Source: an uncultured Prevotellaceae bacterium
GTDB lineage: Bacteria > Bacteroidota > Bacteroidia > Bacteroidales > Bacteroidaceae
NCBI GenBank assembly: GCA_900316505.1
Contig: ONDH01000010.1
Location: 1 to 64,000 of the forward strand
DNA: 64,000 nt
Direction of reading: 5' to 3'
Shown: positions 1 through 7,938 of the stretch, in pieces
How the letters are laid out: each line of letters begins with the position of its first letter
Position numbering within the stretch: position 1 is the stretch's first letter
Notes under the pieces: model-generated
Databases searched by the model: none
The model's input: the letters and a program-made list of their open reading frames with translations, nothing else
What the model was told of the DNA's origin: nothing
Translations under genes and position numbers: made by a program

Positions 1-1
1 C

Positions 2-247
2 AAGGGTGTGCAGATTTCCATGAACGAGCCCTTCAACTTCAACGCTTATCAGTTCACGACGGACAACCTGACGAAGAGCCAGTTCACCTATCAGCTGCAA
101 CCACAGGCAGACCGATACACCTTCAACCTCGACTACTCCACCACGGGTGTGGGCTGCACCTGCATCTATGTGCTGGACGAGTATCGAGTGAAGCCCGTCG
201 CTTTCGACAGGGACGTGGTGATTAAGCCGGTCAATGCGCTTCGATAA
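2..247 (+). CDS. C-terminal end of a GH2-type beta-galactosidase (partial)
   Basis: This is the last 81 codons of a gene that begins before the window; the frame is open from base 2 to the TAA at 245-247. The tail contains FTTDNLTKSQFTYQLQP followed by a TGVGCTCIYVLDEYRVKP block. This resembles the end of the beta-galactosidase small-chain domain of LacZ-like GH2 enzymes, where a conserved TGVG turn and an aromatic strand close the sugar-binding super-sandwich. The activity would be release of galactose from beta-galactosides. The stop codon is followed at once by a GTTGACAGTTTAGGG repeat tract. The family call rests on this short tail only; another GH2 subfamily is possible. Confidence 0.55.
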   Translation, partial: KGVQISMNEPFNFNAYQFTTDNLTKSQFTYQLQPQADRYTFNLDYSTTGVGCTCIYVLDEYRVKPVAFDRDVVIKPVNALR

Positions 248-318
248 GTTGACAGTTTAGGGTTTAGGGGTGAGAGTTTAGGGTTTAGGGTTGAGAGTTT
301 AGAGTTTAGAGTTTAGAG
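248..318 (+). repeat. degenerate heptamer array after the beta-galactosidase stop
   Basis: About ten 7-bp units alternate between GTTGACA/GTTGAGA and GTTTAGG/GTTTAGA. The array starts directly after the TAA stop of the upstream gene. The same unit family recurs at 2722-2827, 4881-5007, 12725-12813 and other places in the window. Confidence 0.85.
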
Positions 319-408
319 ATTCAATTCCTCATTGGCTTCGCCGAAGATGCTCACGCTCGGCATAGTTCAAACAAGTTTGACCTCTGCACTCGCTCAACCG
401 CATCTTTC
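319..408 (+). repeat. 90-bp REP-like repeat, copy 1
   Basis: This roughly 90-bp block is repeated almost exactly at 2828-2917, and a degenerate part of it occurs at 4043-4085. It contains GGCTTCGCCGAAG and the imperfect palindrome GCATAGTTCAAAC-AA-GTTTGACCTCTGC, so an RNA or single strand would fold into hairpins. This is the look of a REP/MITE-type mobile repeat. No transposase lies nearby. From 409 to 522 further fragments follow: ATTGGCTACGCCGAGCTAAAGG, also seen at 62920, and a stretch whose reverse complement resembles 29110-29165. Confidence 0.75.
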
Positions 409-522
409 CTAATTGGCTACGCCGAGCTAAAGGTTCCTCATTCCTAATTTTCATTGCCTGAGTATCGTCGTTAACGCCTTTAACTTCGATTACTTCGTCA
501 CTTCCGAAACTTAAGTAAAACG

Positions 523-577
523 TAAAAGTTACCTTGCAAACCGGAGCCCAACACTCCGAATGGCAAGGTAACTTTTA
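523..577. terminator. bidirectional terminator between convergent genes
   Basis: A perfect 15-bp stem (523-537 with 563-577, sequence TAAAAGTTACCTTGC) encloses a smaller CGGAG/CTCCG hairpin. T-rich tails flank it on both strands. It lies between the plus-strand beta-galactosidase and the minus-strand protease, so it can stop both. Confidence 0.75.
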
Positions 578-594
578 TTTTCAACTTTCAACTT

Positions 595-2700
595 TCAACG
601 TATGACCACTTTTCGTCCTTTGTATAGGTACACACCGGGGTGGACGGGACGAGTGGTGAGACGGCGCCCTTGCAGGTCGTAGTAGGGGGCATCGGAGGTG
701 TCGGAGTCGTCTGCTGAAACGGAGGTGATGGCAACAGGGACTTCAATCACGATGACGTAGTTGTTGAGAGGGTAATTATCTCCAGTTTCCACGCCCAGAC
801 GAACCACACCGTTCATTTGGGACTTTATATAGAACTTGACTTCTGCGTCCTGTCCTGCATGGATATAAGCTCCTGCTGTCACGCTATTGCCCCACACCTT
901 CACCTTGGATGTGGAAATGTCGTCAGGATTGATGTCACCATAATAATCGGGTGTGAGAGTGAGGTCACCGGTATAGTCTGTCTTATCCTCGTTGTGGATA
1001 GTGAGCGTCAATTCGATAGTTTCAAAAGGAGCACTTGTTGAGGGGTTCACCTTGACATCAATGACCTTCATGTTCCGCTGCTTCGCTGCCATATTCACAT
1101 AGCCGCTGTAGTAATCTCCGTCAGCGGTGCGACCAACATGGACAAAGTATGCCTGCGAATCGAACAACTGCCAATCAGATTCGGGATGGTGACGGAATTT
1201 CATCATCGGGTAAAGCTGCAACGACTCACTTGGCTGGATGGCTGCTGTATCTATCACCACCGTCATCCTGTTGCTAGTGTAAACGATGCTGTCGTTGGGG
1301 TCACCAATGAAACGCGGTTTCAATTTACCGTCTGCCTCGATGGTGCCGAGCGCATAATCCTGCGTGATGTTAGGATAAGGTAATCCTCCGTGATATTTGA
1401 AATAGTATTCAACGATAGAATCTGAACTCAGACTGATATTGTATATCATAACACGTCCGAGAGGAGGCAAGGTTGTTCCTTCTGATGGGGGCTGTATGCC
1501 AATGACTGCACCCTGATTACGGCAGAATCCCATTTTTTTTGCCCTGCCGAGAGAGGAATCATAATAAGGATTGAGCACACTCAGCGAATAGTATCCGTCA
1601 CAGCTGCCTGACCATCCCCAATTGATGTGGAACATGCCATTGCCATCGTATCCGTCACAGATGAACGAGTGACCATCACTGCTAAAACCATTATATTGCA
1701 CGGGACGTTTGGCTGAAAGTTCACCGTAGATGAGCTCTTCCCATTCATCGATGCAAAAAAATGCACGATTCACCAACTGAACGGAGGGGGCATAACCCAT
1801 ATAATAGTAGGCACGAGAAATCGCTGAGGCTCCTGCGCCGGAAGTAACTGGCGTCAGTTCCATTTCAAAGGCTTGAGAACAGTAACGCATCAGTGTGGCA
1901 ACGGCATCTTGCTGCGCCTCGGTTCCGACTGTCTTTTCCTCGCCGGTCTCGTCATCTTGGATTGTGTATTGGTCTATCATGTTTGCCCAATCGAAGGTGA
2001 CGGGCGGGAGTTCGTCGATGTGCCACGTTTTCGAGATGCCGTCATCGTATGTCTCCTGATCATAGGCAGGAATGGCTCTTGTTTCCGTTTTAGGCCATTC
2101 GTAATATTTCATGATTTGTGCCATGACTGTAGCGGGACAACCGGTAAGGCAGTTCTTCCCCTGCCAGTCGGGGTCGGCACCGTCATACAGGGGAATCTTG
2201 TTCCAATAAGGAGCTAACTGATTCCATTGAGTGGTAATCAGTGGTTCGACAGCAGTGCGTGCAAGACGTGTGGAGAAGGGCTGTTCGCACTCAGCTGTGA
2301 GAAGATTGCCATCGGCAAGGTCGGTACTGTTGCCCAGTGTGGCAATGGCTTCATCGTATCCCTTCAACCATGCGCGCATGTTCTCTGGCATGTTTGTCCA
2401 ATCGATGCTACCGCTGTCGGAATAGCCCAGCACGGGCAAGGTTCGGCTATCGCCTGAAGCGATGACATATCCCCCACCCTCTACGTTGAAGGCATAGATT
2501 TTCTCTGCCTCCACCTTTGTGGCTTTCAGCATTTTGGAGGAATTGACCTTACTCATCACTTTAGCTCGTGACGAGGGGCTGCGATGATTCAAAAACTGGA
2601 GAGCACGCTCAGCTGCCTCTTGTTCGGTGATGGGCTGTGCCCATGTTCCCATGCTTGTCAGTACTGACAGCAGCAGCAATATCCATTTCACTTGTTTCAT
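595..2700 (-). CDS. C10 family (streptopain-like) secreted cysteine protease
   Basis: A 701-residue exported protease. A signal peptide (residues 1-21, ending TWA-QP) leads into a Spi/SpeB-type inhibitory propeptide with the GGGYVIASGD and LPVLGYSDSG motifs (about 60-125). The catalytic domain has its nucleophile at Cys188 in CLTGCPATVMAQIMKYY, His344 in DGHSFICDGYDGNG, and the conserved NWGWSG at 360-365. The residues needed for activity are therefore present. The remaining ~300 residues are beta-rich modules, ending with YDLQGRRL and GVYLYKGRKVVIR, a tail frequent on exported Prevotella and Bacteroides proteins. Maturation by propeptide removal is expected from the family. The stop codon lies in a GTTGAAAGTTGAAA repeat. 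No -7 box could be recognised upstream because a heptamer array fills that space. Confidence 0.9.
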   Translation of the reverse strand: MKQVKWILLLLSVLTSMGTWAQPITEQEAAERALQFLNHRSPSSRAKVMSKVNSSKMLKATKVEAEKIYAFNVEGGGYVIASGDSRTLPVLGYSDSGSIDWTNMPENMRAWLKGYDEAIATLGNSTDLADGNLLTAECEQPFSTRLARTAVEPLITTQWNQLAPYWNKIPLYDGADPDWQGKNCLTGCPATVMAQIMKYYEWPKTETRAIPAYDQETYDDGISKTWHIDELPPVTFDWANMIDQYTIQDDETGEEKTVGTEAQQDAVATLMRYCSQAFEMELTPVTSGAGASAISRAYYYMGYAPSVQLVNRAFFCIDEWEELIYGELSAKRPVQYNGFSSDGHSFICDGYDGNGMFHINWGWSGSCDGYYSLSVLNPYYDSSLGRAKKMGFCRNQGAVIGIQPPSEGTTLPPLGRVMIYNISLSSDSIVEYYFKYHGGLPYPNITQDYALGTIEADGKLKPRFIGDPNDSIVYTSNRMTVVIDTAAIQPSESLQLYPMMKFRHHPESDWQLFDSQAYFVHVGRTADGDYYSGYVNMAAKQRNMKVIDVKVNPSTSAPFETIELTLTIHNEDKTDYTGDLTLTPDYYGDINPDDISTSKVKVWGNSVTAGAYIHAGQDAEVKFYIKSQMNGVVRLGVETGDNYPLNNYVIVIEVPVAITSVSADDSDTSDAPYYDLQGRRLTTRPVHPGVYLYKGRKVVIR

Positions 2701-2721
2701 GTGTTTGTATAGGTTTAAGAG

Positions 2722-2827
2722 TTGACAATTGAGAGTTGAGAGTTTAGGGGTTGAGAGTTTAGGGTTGAGAGTTTAGGGTTGAGAGTTTAGAGTTGAGAGT
2801 TTAGAGTTGAGAGTTTAGAGTTGAGAG
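2722..2827 (+). repeat. heptamer array upstream of the C10 protease
   Basis: About fifteen 7-bp units alternate between GTTGAGA and GTTTAGG/GTTTAGA. The array sits between the protease start and the second 90-bp repeat. Any promoter for the protease must lie within or beyond it. Confidence 0.85.
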
Positions 2828-2917
2828 ATTCAATTCCTCATTGGCTTCGCCGAAGATGCTCACGCTCGGCATAGTTCAAACAAGTTTGACCTCTGCACTC
2901 GCTCAACCGCATCTTTC
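2828..2917 (+). repeat. 90-bp REP-like repeat, copy 2
   Basis: Near-identical to 319-408, from GATTCAATTCCTCATTGGC through CCGCATCTTTCC. In both places a heptamer array lies just to its left, so array plus REP behaves as one composite unit. The repeat abuts the stop codon of the PHP-domain gene. Confidence 0.8.
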
Positions 2918-2918
2918 C

Positions 2919-3647
2919 TCATTCCTCATTCCTAACTATACTTAAGTATTCAAAGAACTGCTCTGGCCAGAAATTCATGATGAGTTCATCGGGGAATTCT
3001 GTCTCTGCCAACAGGGGGAGAAGGCGGGTGTAGTCGGCTATCTGGAAGGAGATGTGCGCGTCGCTGCCGAGAATGGTAGGCACTTGGTGTTTCTTGCACA
3101 GTCTCAGGAGTTCCAGGTTGTTGTCATGTGCCATCGGTTTCTTGCGCTGAGGGGCAAGGGAGTGGTTGTTGATTTCGAGCAACGTGTGGGATTCTTTGGC
3201 AGCCAAGACCAAAGGTTCGAAGTCCAACTCTGCCGTTCCATCTCCGGGATGGCTGATGATGTGGATTTTCGGATGACGGATGACATTCAGCATTCCCTGC
3301 GTGTTCTCCTCTTTTGTGCCTCCCTTCCAGCATTTCTCATGAATGCCTGCAATGCCGATGTCAAGACGGTCGAGGTATTCTTCATCAAGGTCGAGGGTGC
3401 CTTTCGTGTCGAGGATGTTGACCTCACACCCCATCAGGATTTTCACACCATAGAGCTGACGTGGCACGACGAACATGTTTCTGAAATAGACCAACGGGCA
3501 AGTGCCGATGATGCTGGGACCATGTTCGGTGATTCCCAACACCTGCAAACCCTTGTCTGCTGCCGCTTGTGCCATTTCCTGCAGACTGCTGTAGGCATGT
3601 CCTGATGCCACTGTGTGCGTATGCACATCAAGTAAGACTTTTCTCAT
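2919..3647 (-). CDS. PHP-domain metal-dependent phosphatase/hydrolase (YcdX-like)
   Basis: A 242-residue single-domain cytoplasmic protein of the polymerase-and-histidinol-phosphatase family. The metal-binding motifs appear in family order: DVHTHTVASGH (residues 7-17), ITEHGP (39-44), CEVNIL, SHPGDG, EINNHS and GSDAHIS. These are the histidines and acids of a trinuclear metal site, as in E. coli YcdX. The physiological phosphoester substrate is unknown. The ATG at 3647 lies only nine bases from a TATATTTG -7 box, which makes an earlier start unlikely. The last residues, RNEE, and the stop codon are encoded by TAGGAATGAGGAATGA, which belongs to the adjoining repeat, so the C-terminus was probably reshaped by repeat insertion. 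Confidence 0.85.
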   Translation of the reverse strand: MRKVLLDVHTHTVASGHAYSSLQEMAQAAADKGLQVLGITEHGPSIIGTCPLVYFRNMFVVPRQLYGVKILMGCEVNILDTKGTLDLDEEYLDRLDIGIAGIHEKCWKGGTKEENTQGMLNVIRHPKIHIISHPGDGTAELDFEPLVLAAKESHTLLEINNHSLAPQRKKPMAHDNNLELLRLCKKHQVPTILGSDAHISFQIADYTRLLPLLAETEFPDELIMNFWPEQFFEYLSIVRNEE

Positions 3648-3655
3648 AATGGCGA

Positions 3656-3663
3656 CAAATATA
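3656..3663 (-). promoter_or_regulatory. -7 promoter box TATATTTG for the PHP gene
   Basis: On the minus strand this reads TATATTTG, matching the Bacteroidota -7 consensus TAnnTTTG, nine bases before the ATG. The transcript would have almost no leader. Confidence 0.6.
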
Positions 3664-3748
3664 CAGAGAATTTCCGAAAAAACGCATTCTATTGCATCTT
3701 TTTTTCATTTTTTCATTCTTTCATTTTTTCTGTTCCACATTTTTTCCT

Positions 3749-3756
3749 TAACTTTG
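3749..3756 (+). promoter_or_regulatory. -7 promoter box TAACTTTG for the tRNA
   Basis: An exact TAnnTTTG match, 18 bases before the first base of the tRNA. Confidence 0.65.
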
Positions 3757-3774
3757 CACTCGAAATCAGATGAT

Positions 3775-3852
3775 AGGGGCGTAGCCCAGCTGGTTTAGAG
3801 CGCTGCAGTCACATTGCAGAGGTCATCGGTTCGAACCCGATCGTCCCTACCA
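3775..3852 (+). tRNA. tRNA-Val (anticodon CAC)
   Basis: The acceptor stem AGGGGCG (3775-3781) pairs with CGTCCCT (3842-3848) with one G-U. The D arm is GCCC...GAGC with one mismatch. The anticodon stem CTGCA/TGCAG encloses the loop GTCACAT, with anticodon CAC at 3810-3812 preceded by T33. The T arm is ATCGG-TTCGAAC-CCGAT. A73 and an encoded CCA end the gene. The CAC anticodon reads the valine codon GTG. Confidence 0.9.
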
Positions 3853-3858
3853 ACAAAA

Positions 3859-3894
3859 AGAGGTGTGTCAGAAACGACGCACCTCTTTCTTTTT
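3859..3894 (+). terminator. terminator after tRNA-Val
   Basis: An 11-bp stem AGAGGTGTGTC/GACGCACCTCT with a 6-base loop is followed by TTCTTTTT, seven bases after the CCA end. Confidence 0.85.
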
Positions 3895-4101
3895 ATGAAA
3901 GTTATCATATTTTCTGAAGTTATCGATGAATGCGATTTACAATTTGATAATTTACAATGTACACTTTATTTGTTATTTGGCAATTTAAACAATTTTCGAC
4001 AGCCAATAATTGTCAATTAGCTACGCTGAGGTTTGGGCGCGACTCGGCATAGTTCAAGCAAGTTTGAACTCTGCGCTCGCTGCTACAAACGTTGTCAACT
4101 G
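3895..4101. other. spacer with repeat fragments
   Basis: No gene was found. The spacer holds a TTTACAATTTGATAATTTAC tract (similar to 29170-29200 and 33684-33715), a degenerate copy of the REP-like palindrome at 4043-4085, and a short heptamer array from 4094 that supplies the stop codon of the cbiA C-terminal part. Confidence 0.6.
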
Positions 4102-4677
4102 TCAATTGTCAACTTGATGATAGAGATGTGTGTAGCTTGCCAACACATTCTTATACTTGAACACGGGAGTGGGCACAGGGTTGTCTTTGGCATCATAAAC
4201 CTGCACGATGGATGAGGGTGTTTCACCGAGGAACTGGGTGTAGTGGAACTCATGACCACGATATTCCTTTCCGTCAAGGGTGAAACGGCGATAGCCAAGG
4301 GAGAGTTTACGGTCTGCTTTTCGGGCTGTGATTGTGTAGGGCAATACGCCACACATGGGGTACTCACCCTCGTCAGTGACAATACTTTGACAGAGATATA
4401 TCATGCCGCCGCACTCTGCAATGATGCGCCCTCCCCTTTCTGCATAATCACGGATGCATTTCCTCGTCCGCTCTGCCTTCACCAATGCCTCCAAATGTTT
4501 TTCGGGATATCCACCGGGGAGATAGAGCAGGTCGCAGTGGCTCAAATCGGGCACTTCCTTTTCAGGGTCGAAGAAGGTCAGACTACCCTCCTGCACCCAT
4601 CGGTCAAGGTTCTCTTGATAGTAGAAAGAGAACGACTCGGCATTTCGTGCCATTACAACATTGACAGCTTTTTCCAT
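4102..4677 (-). CDS. cbiA: cobyrinate a,c-diamide synthase, C-terminal glutaminase part (split cbiA)
   Basis: These 191 residues form the class I glutamine amidotransferase half of CbiA/CobB, which feeds ammonia for amidation of carboxylates a and c of cobyrinate. Visible motifs are LLYLPGGYPE, the nucleophile elbow AECGGMIYL and GHEFHYT. Normally this domain is fused to the ATP-binding domain in one protein of about 430-460 residues. Here the frame shifts by -1 relative to the N-terminal part, and the two open frames overlap by 25 bases. The ATG at 4677 could start it by translational coupling, or a slip at the A5 run at 4669-4673 could fuse the two. The C-terminus KTVDN-like tail (HQVDN) and the TGA come from a heptamer repeat. 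Confidence 0.85.
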   Translation of the reverse strand: MEKAVNVVMARNAESFSFYYQENLDRWVQEGSLTFFDPEKEVPDLSHCDLLYLPGGYPEKHLEALVKAERTRKCIRDYAERGGRIIAECGGMIYLCQSIVTDEGEYPMCGVLPYTITARKADRKLSLGYRRFTLDGKEYRGHEFHYTQFLGETPSSIVQVYDAKDNPVPTPVFKYKNVLASYTHLYHQVDN

Positions 4678-5429
4678 TGCACGTTCTCTTCTAATAGTTT
4701 CACCAAGGTCTCATTCTTCGCCTCTTCTGAAAAGTCGAGCCCCAAATAGCGTGAACCCTGTTCCAACTCTGGATGCTTGGGAAGGAATCCGAAACACTCC
4801 ACTTGCAAGTCGTCGCACACCTGTTGAAGCATCTCCCGATGTCGCTCGGAACCCACTTTGTTGAAAATGACACCAGCGATGTTGAGAGTTGACAATTGAC
4901 AGTTGACAGTTGACAGTTGACAATTGACAGTTGACAATTGACAGTTGAGAGTTGACAATTGACAATTGACAGTTGGGAGTTGAGGGTTGGGAGTTGAGGG
5001 TTGGGAGAAGGTGGGTGTGAAATGGAGAAAGCCATGAAGAAGGGCTGCCATTGAATAGGCAGCAGACTTGGCATCGACGACCAGCACCACTGGCACATTG
5101 AGCACACTCGCTATCTCTGCCGAGGAGCCTTTGTCACGGTCGTAGCCATCAAACAAGCCCATCATCCCCTCCACGATGCACACATCGGCATCTGCACCGT
5201 AGTGGACGAAGAGTTCCTTCACATGTTCTCTCGATGCCATGAAGGTGTCGAGATTGATGCTCGGACGTCCACACACCGCTGCATGGAACTTGGTGTCGAT
5301 GTAATCTGGTCCGCATTTGAAAGGTTGCACCCTCATCCCCTTTTTCACCAGCAACGCCATCAGTCCTCGGGCAATCGTTGTCTTGCCCGAACCACTTGTG
5401 GGTGCTGATATAAGGAAAGAATGTTTCAT
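4653..5429 (-). CDS. cbiA: cobyrinate a,c-diamide synthase, N-terminal ATPase part (split cbiA) with in-frame repeat insert
   Basis: These 258 residues form the dethiobiotin-synthetase-like ATPase half of CbiA. They carry the P-loop APTSGSGKTT (10-18), FKCGPDYID, the acidic EGMMGLFDG, and NIAGVIFNKV. Between the helix near residue 138 and NIAGVIFN lies a stretch of about 42 residues made of a repeating QLSTVNC unit, which the family lacks. It is the translation of an 18-unit heptamer array. The frame ends in VQWKKLSML-stop, just where the family continues into the glutaminase domain, which follows in the -1 frame. A TACCTTTG promoter box lies close upstream. No riboswitch was seen in the short leader. 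Whether the enzyme is active depends on frameshifting, on assembly of two chains, or on a sequencing error at the A5 run. Confidence 0.85.
   Translation of the reverse strand: MKHSFLISAPTSGSGKTTIARGLMALLVKKGMRVQPFKCGPDYIDTKFHAAVCGRPSINLDTFMASREHVKELFVHYGADADVCIVEGMMGLFDGYDRDKGSSAEIASVLNVPVVLVVDAKSAAYSMAALLHGFLHFTPTFSQPSTPNPQLPTVNCQLSTLNCQLSTVNCQLSTVNCQLSTLNIAGVIFNKVGSERHREMLQQVCDDLQVECFGFLPKHPELEQGSRYLGLDFSEEAKNETLVKLLEENVQWKKLSML
4881..5007 (-). repeat. 18-unit heptamer array inside cbiA, in frame
   Basis: About 126 bp of 7-bp units, reading CTGTCAA/CTCTCAA on the coding strand and drifting to CTCCCAA at the 5' end of the insert. Three units (21 bp) encode one seven-residue repeat (QLSTVNC). 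The array therefore adds about 42 codons without a stop in this orientation. Confidence 0.9.
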
Positions 5430-5436
5430 TTGAATG

Positions 5437-5444
5437 CAAAGGTA
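5437..5444 (-). promoter_or_regulatory. -7 promoter box TACCTTTG for cbiA
   Basis: An exact TAnnTTTG match on the minus strand, eight bases before the cbiA ATG. Confidence 0.6.
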
Positions 5445-5571
5445 GTATTTCCAAATTGATAATTGACAATTGAGAATTGAGAATTAGCCATTCGGAACGC
5501 CTTTTTTACAGAAAACGGGCTAAACAGCAAAATAAATATCAATTGTCAATTGTCAATTATCAATTAATTAT

Positions 5572-5579
5572 TATCTTTG
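5572..5579 (+). promoter_or_regulatory. -7 promoter box TATCTTTG for the riboswitch operon
   Basis: A TAnnTTTG match immediately before the cobalamin riboswitch. The transcript would begin at about 5585. Confidence 0.65.
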
Positions 5580-5585
5580 CCACCG

Positions 5586-5740
5586 AATTTGGTAATCGAG
5601 CCTATCGATGCAAGGGAATCAGGTGAGAAACCTGAGCTGTACCTGCAGCTGTAATCCCCTCTTTTGAACGTCTGTTCACACCAAGCCACTGAGGAATCGG
5701 GAAGGCGGACAGACAGGGGGAAAGCCAGAAGACCTGCCAA
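5586..5740 (+). promoter_or_regulatory. cobalamin (B12) riboswitch
   Basis: The conserved blocks of an adenosylcobalamin-class aptamer are present in order: AAGGGAATCAGGTGAGAAACC, then GCAGCTGTAATCCCC, GCCACTG, GGGAAGGCG and the B12 box AGCCAGAAGACCTGCC at 5723-5738. The first ATG lies 22 bases after the box, at 5758; the preferred start codon of the receptor lies about 60 bases after it, at 5800. By analogy with other Bacteroidota, B12 binding should lower expression of the downstream transport operon. Confidence 0.93.
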
Positions 5741-5799
5741 AGCACCATAAGAAGAAGATGTACGCACGCACAGGGATATGCGTGGTAACACACAGATTT

Positions 5800-7938
5800 A
5801 TGAGAAGATTGATGATGGGACTGGCACTCATGTGCCTCACCCTGACATTGTTGGCACAAGACGTTCTGAAGGAAGACTCCCTTCAAGAAGTGGTCGTTAC
5901 AGGTACTGGCACTCAGCACCTGCTGAAGGATGCGCCTGTACAGACAGAGGTCATCACAGGACAAATGCTGAAAAACTTTTCAGGCAGTTCCATTGCCGAC
6001 ATCTTGTCGGGACTGACGGCTTCGTTTGCCTTCAACGAAGGGGACATGGGCAGTCAGATGCAGATGAACGGACTGGGCAACAACTACATCCTCATCCTCA
6101 TCAATGGCAAACGCATTCACGGAGACAACGGAGGCGAGAACGACCTCGGACTCATTGATCCTCACAACATCGAGAAGATTGAAATTGTGAAGGGAGCTTC
6201 CTCTGCGCTCTATGGTTCCGATGCCATCGCTGGTGTCATCAACATCATCACCAAACGTCACGATACCGATGGGGTTTTGTTGGAAAACACCACACGCGGC
6301 GGCTCATACGGTGAACTGCGTCAACACAATGGCATCGCGTTCAACTTCGGGAAACTGAAAAGCTACACCAACTTTCAGCTGCAGCACTCTGACGGATGGC
6401 AGAACACTTCCAGAGAAGACCCCCATCAGACGGAGTTCCTCATCACCGACTCACGCAACAAGACCGTCAGCAGATACACCAATTGGCAAGTGTCGGAACA
6501 TCTCACTTATGCCCTCAATGAGAACATTGAACTCTATGCTGACGGCAGCATCTACCGCAAACGCATCTACCGACCCAGCGGCAAACACCCGGGAGTGGAT
6601 GTGAAGACCTACGACCTGCGCTACAACAATGCTTCGGTATCGGCAGGAGGCAAGTGGCAGATGAACACCACCGACGTCATCACCCTCGATGTGGATTGGA
6701 ATCGGCATGCCTATTACTACGACTTCACAGCCGTCACCCTCACCGATGGCTACGTGAATGGCGAGCATACCTCCTACTTCCCTTATTACCCAGGACAACA
6801 TCAGTTGCAGAGCGACCAGCAACGCACAATGGCACATCTGAAAGGGGTGTTCACCCTACCCTATGAGAACCGTCTCAGCACGGGCATCGAATGGCGGTAT
6901 GACTGGCTCAAAGCACCCACCCGCGTGGAAGGAGGCAAGGCGACAGACAACACAGGCGCTCTTTACGTGCAGGACGAATACACTCCTGTGGAGTGGTTCA
7001 ATGTGACAGCAGGACTGCGCCTCAACCGCAACGAACAGTTCGGTTGGCATCTCACGCCAAAGGTGTCCACAATGATCAAGTGGAATGATTTGCGTTTCCG
7101 TGCCACATGGAGCCAAGGTTTCAAAACCCCTACTCCTAAAGAGCTCCACTATCAGTATGTGCGCAACATGAACGGCACCTATCTTTTCCTTGGCAACACA
7201 CACCTCAAACCACAAGCCAGCAACTACTTCTCCTTGGGCATTGAGTACAACCACGGAGGCTTCTCCGCCACTGCCACAGGCTATTACAACCAGGTGAACG
7301 ACATGATTGCCCTCGTCACCATCCCCAACAGCGAAGCACCCATCGACCTCTACACCAAGTATATGCCCATCAAAACGAGGAAATACCAAAACCTCGAAAC
7401 CGCCAAGACCTACGGTGTAGACATCACCCTGCGCTACCGCATCAACAGAGAGTGGACAGCCGGACTTGGATACAGCTATCTCGATACTGACGCAGAGCTT
7501 TACGACACAGAAGACGATGCCCTTCATAGTGTCATCATCGACGGCATGGCACATCACAAGGGGAATTGTTTTCTGACATGGAACCACACGATGAGAAATG
7601 AGAACACATGGGGAGCAGGCATCTACGGAAGAGCATCCACCAAACGATACTATCAGTTGAACGGCAACGGAAAAGGCTACCAGCTCTGGCGACTCACAGG
7701 CTCTCACACCTTCAGTTACAAGCGGGGCAAGCAGAAGCCCCTCACCTTCCAACTTGAGGCTGGTGTGGACAATATCTTCAATTATACAGACAAGACCGAC
7801 CACGGCTTGCATTTGGGCACCACCACACCTGGCACCACCCTTTATGCGGCCTTCACGGTGCGGTTCAATCACGGCAAAAAACTTATCAACAACTATAAGT
7901 CTAACTCTTTAAATCAAAATGAAAATGAAGACAATTAA
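5800..7938 (+). CDS. btuB: TonB-dependent outer-membrane receptor, BtuB-like
   Basis: A 712-residue outer-membrane receptor. The start MRRLMMGLALMCLTL gives a normal signal peptide; an in-frame ATG at 5758 would add 14 residues before it. A TonB-box-like EVVVTG lies near the mature N-terminus. The plug has MNGLGNNYILILINGKRI and ALYGSDAIAGVINIIT, followed by a barrel with typical alternating aromatic strands. It lies directly under a cobalamin riboswitch and starts an operon with cbiK and a second receptor, so cobalamin, a corrinoid or a related tetrapyrrole is the likely ligand. The end overlaps cbiK by 20 bases, suggesting translational coupling. Ligand specificity cannot be read from sequence; a heme receptor is the main alternative. 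Confidence 0.88.
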   Translation: MRRLMMGLALMCLTLTLLAQDVLKEDSLQEVVVTGTGTQHLLKDAPVQTEVITGQMLKNFSGSSIADILSGLTASFAFNEGDMGSQMQMNGLGNNYILILINGKRIHGDNGGENDLGLIDPHNIEKIEIVKGASSALYGSDAIAGVINIITKRHDTDGVLLENTTRGGSYGELRQHNGIAFNFGKLKSYTNFQLQHSDGWQNTSREDPHQTEFLITDSRNKTVSRYTNWQVSEHLTYALNENIELYADGSIYRKRIYRPSGKHPGVDVKTYDLRYNNASVSAGGKWQMNTTDVITLDVDWNRHAYYYDFTAVTLTDGYVNGEHTSYFPYYPGQHQLQSDQQRTMAHLKGVFTLPYENRLSTGIEWRYDWLKAPTRVEGGKATDNTGALYVQDEYTPVEWFNVTAGLRLNRNEQFGWHLTPKVSTMIKWNDLRFRATWSQGFKTPTPKELHYQYVRNMNGTYLFLGNTHLKPQASNYFSLGIEYNHGGFSATATGYYNQVNDMIALVTIPNSEAPIDLYTKYMPIKTRKYQNLETAKTYGVDITLRYRINREWTAGLGYSYLDTDAELYDTEDDALHSVIIDGMAHHKGNCFLTWNHTMRNENTWGAGIYGRASTKRYYQLNGNGKGYQLWRLTGSHTFSYKRGKQKPLTFQLEAGVDNIFNYTDKTDHGLHLGTTTPGTTLYAAFTVRFNHGKKLINNYKSNSLNQNENEDN

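Noticed and set aside
595..2700. C10 protease considered as a T9SS cargo with a true sorting domain
   Set aside because: The C-terminal tail is similar to those on many exported proteins but does not show a clear type A or B sorting signature.
6856..7872. Long open frame antisense to the first TonB receptor
   Set aside because: It lies opposite a strong coding region and has no recognisable motif or promoter; it is a codon-bias shadow.
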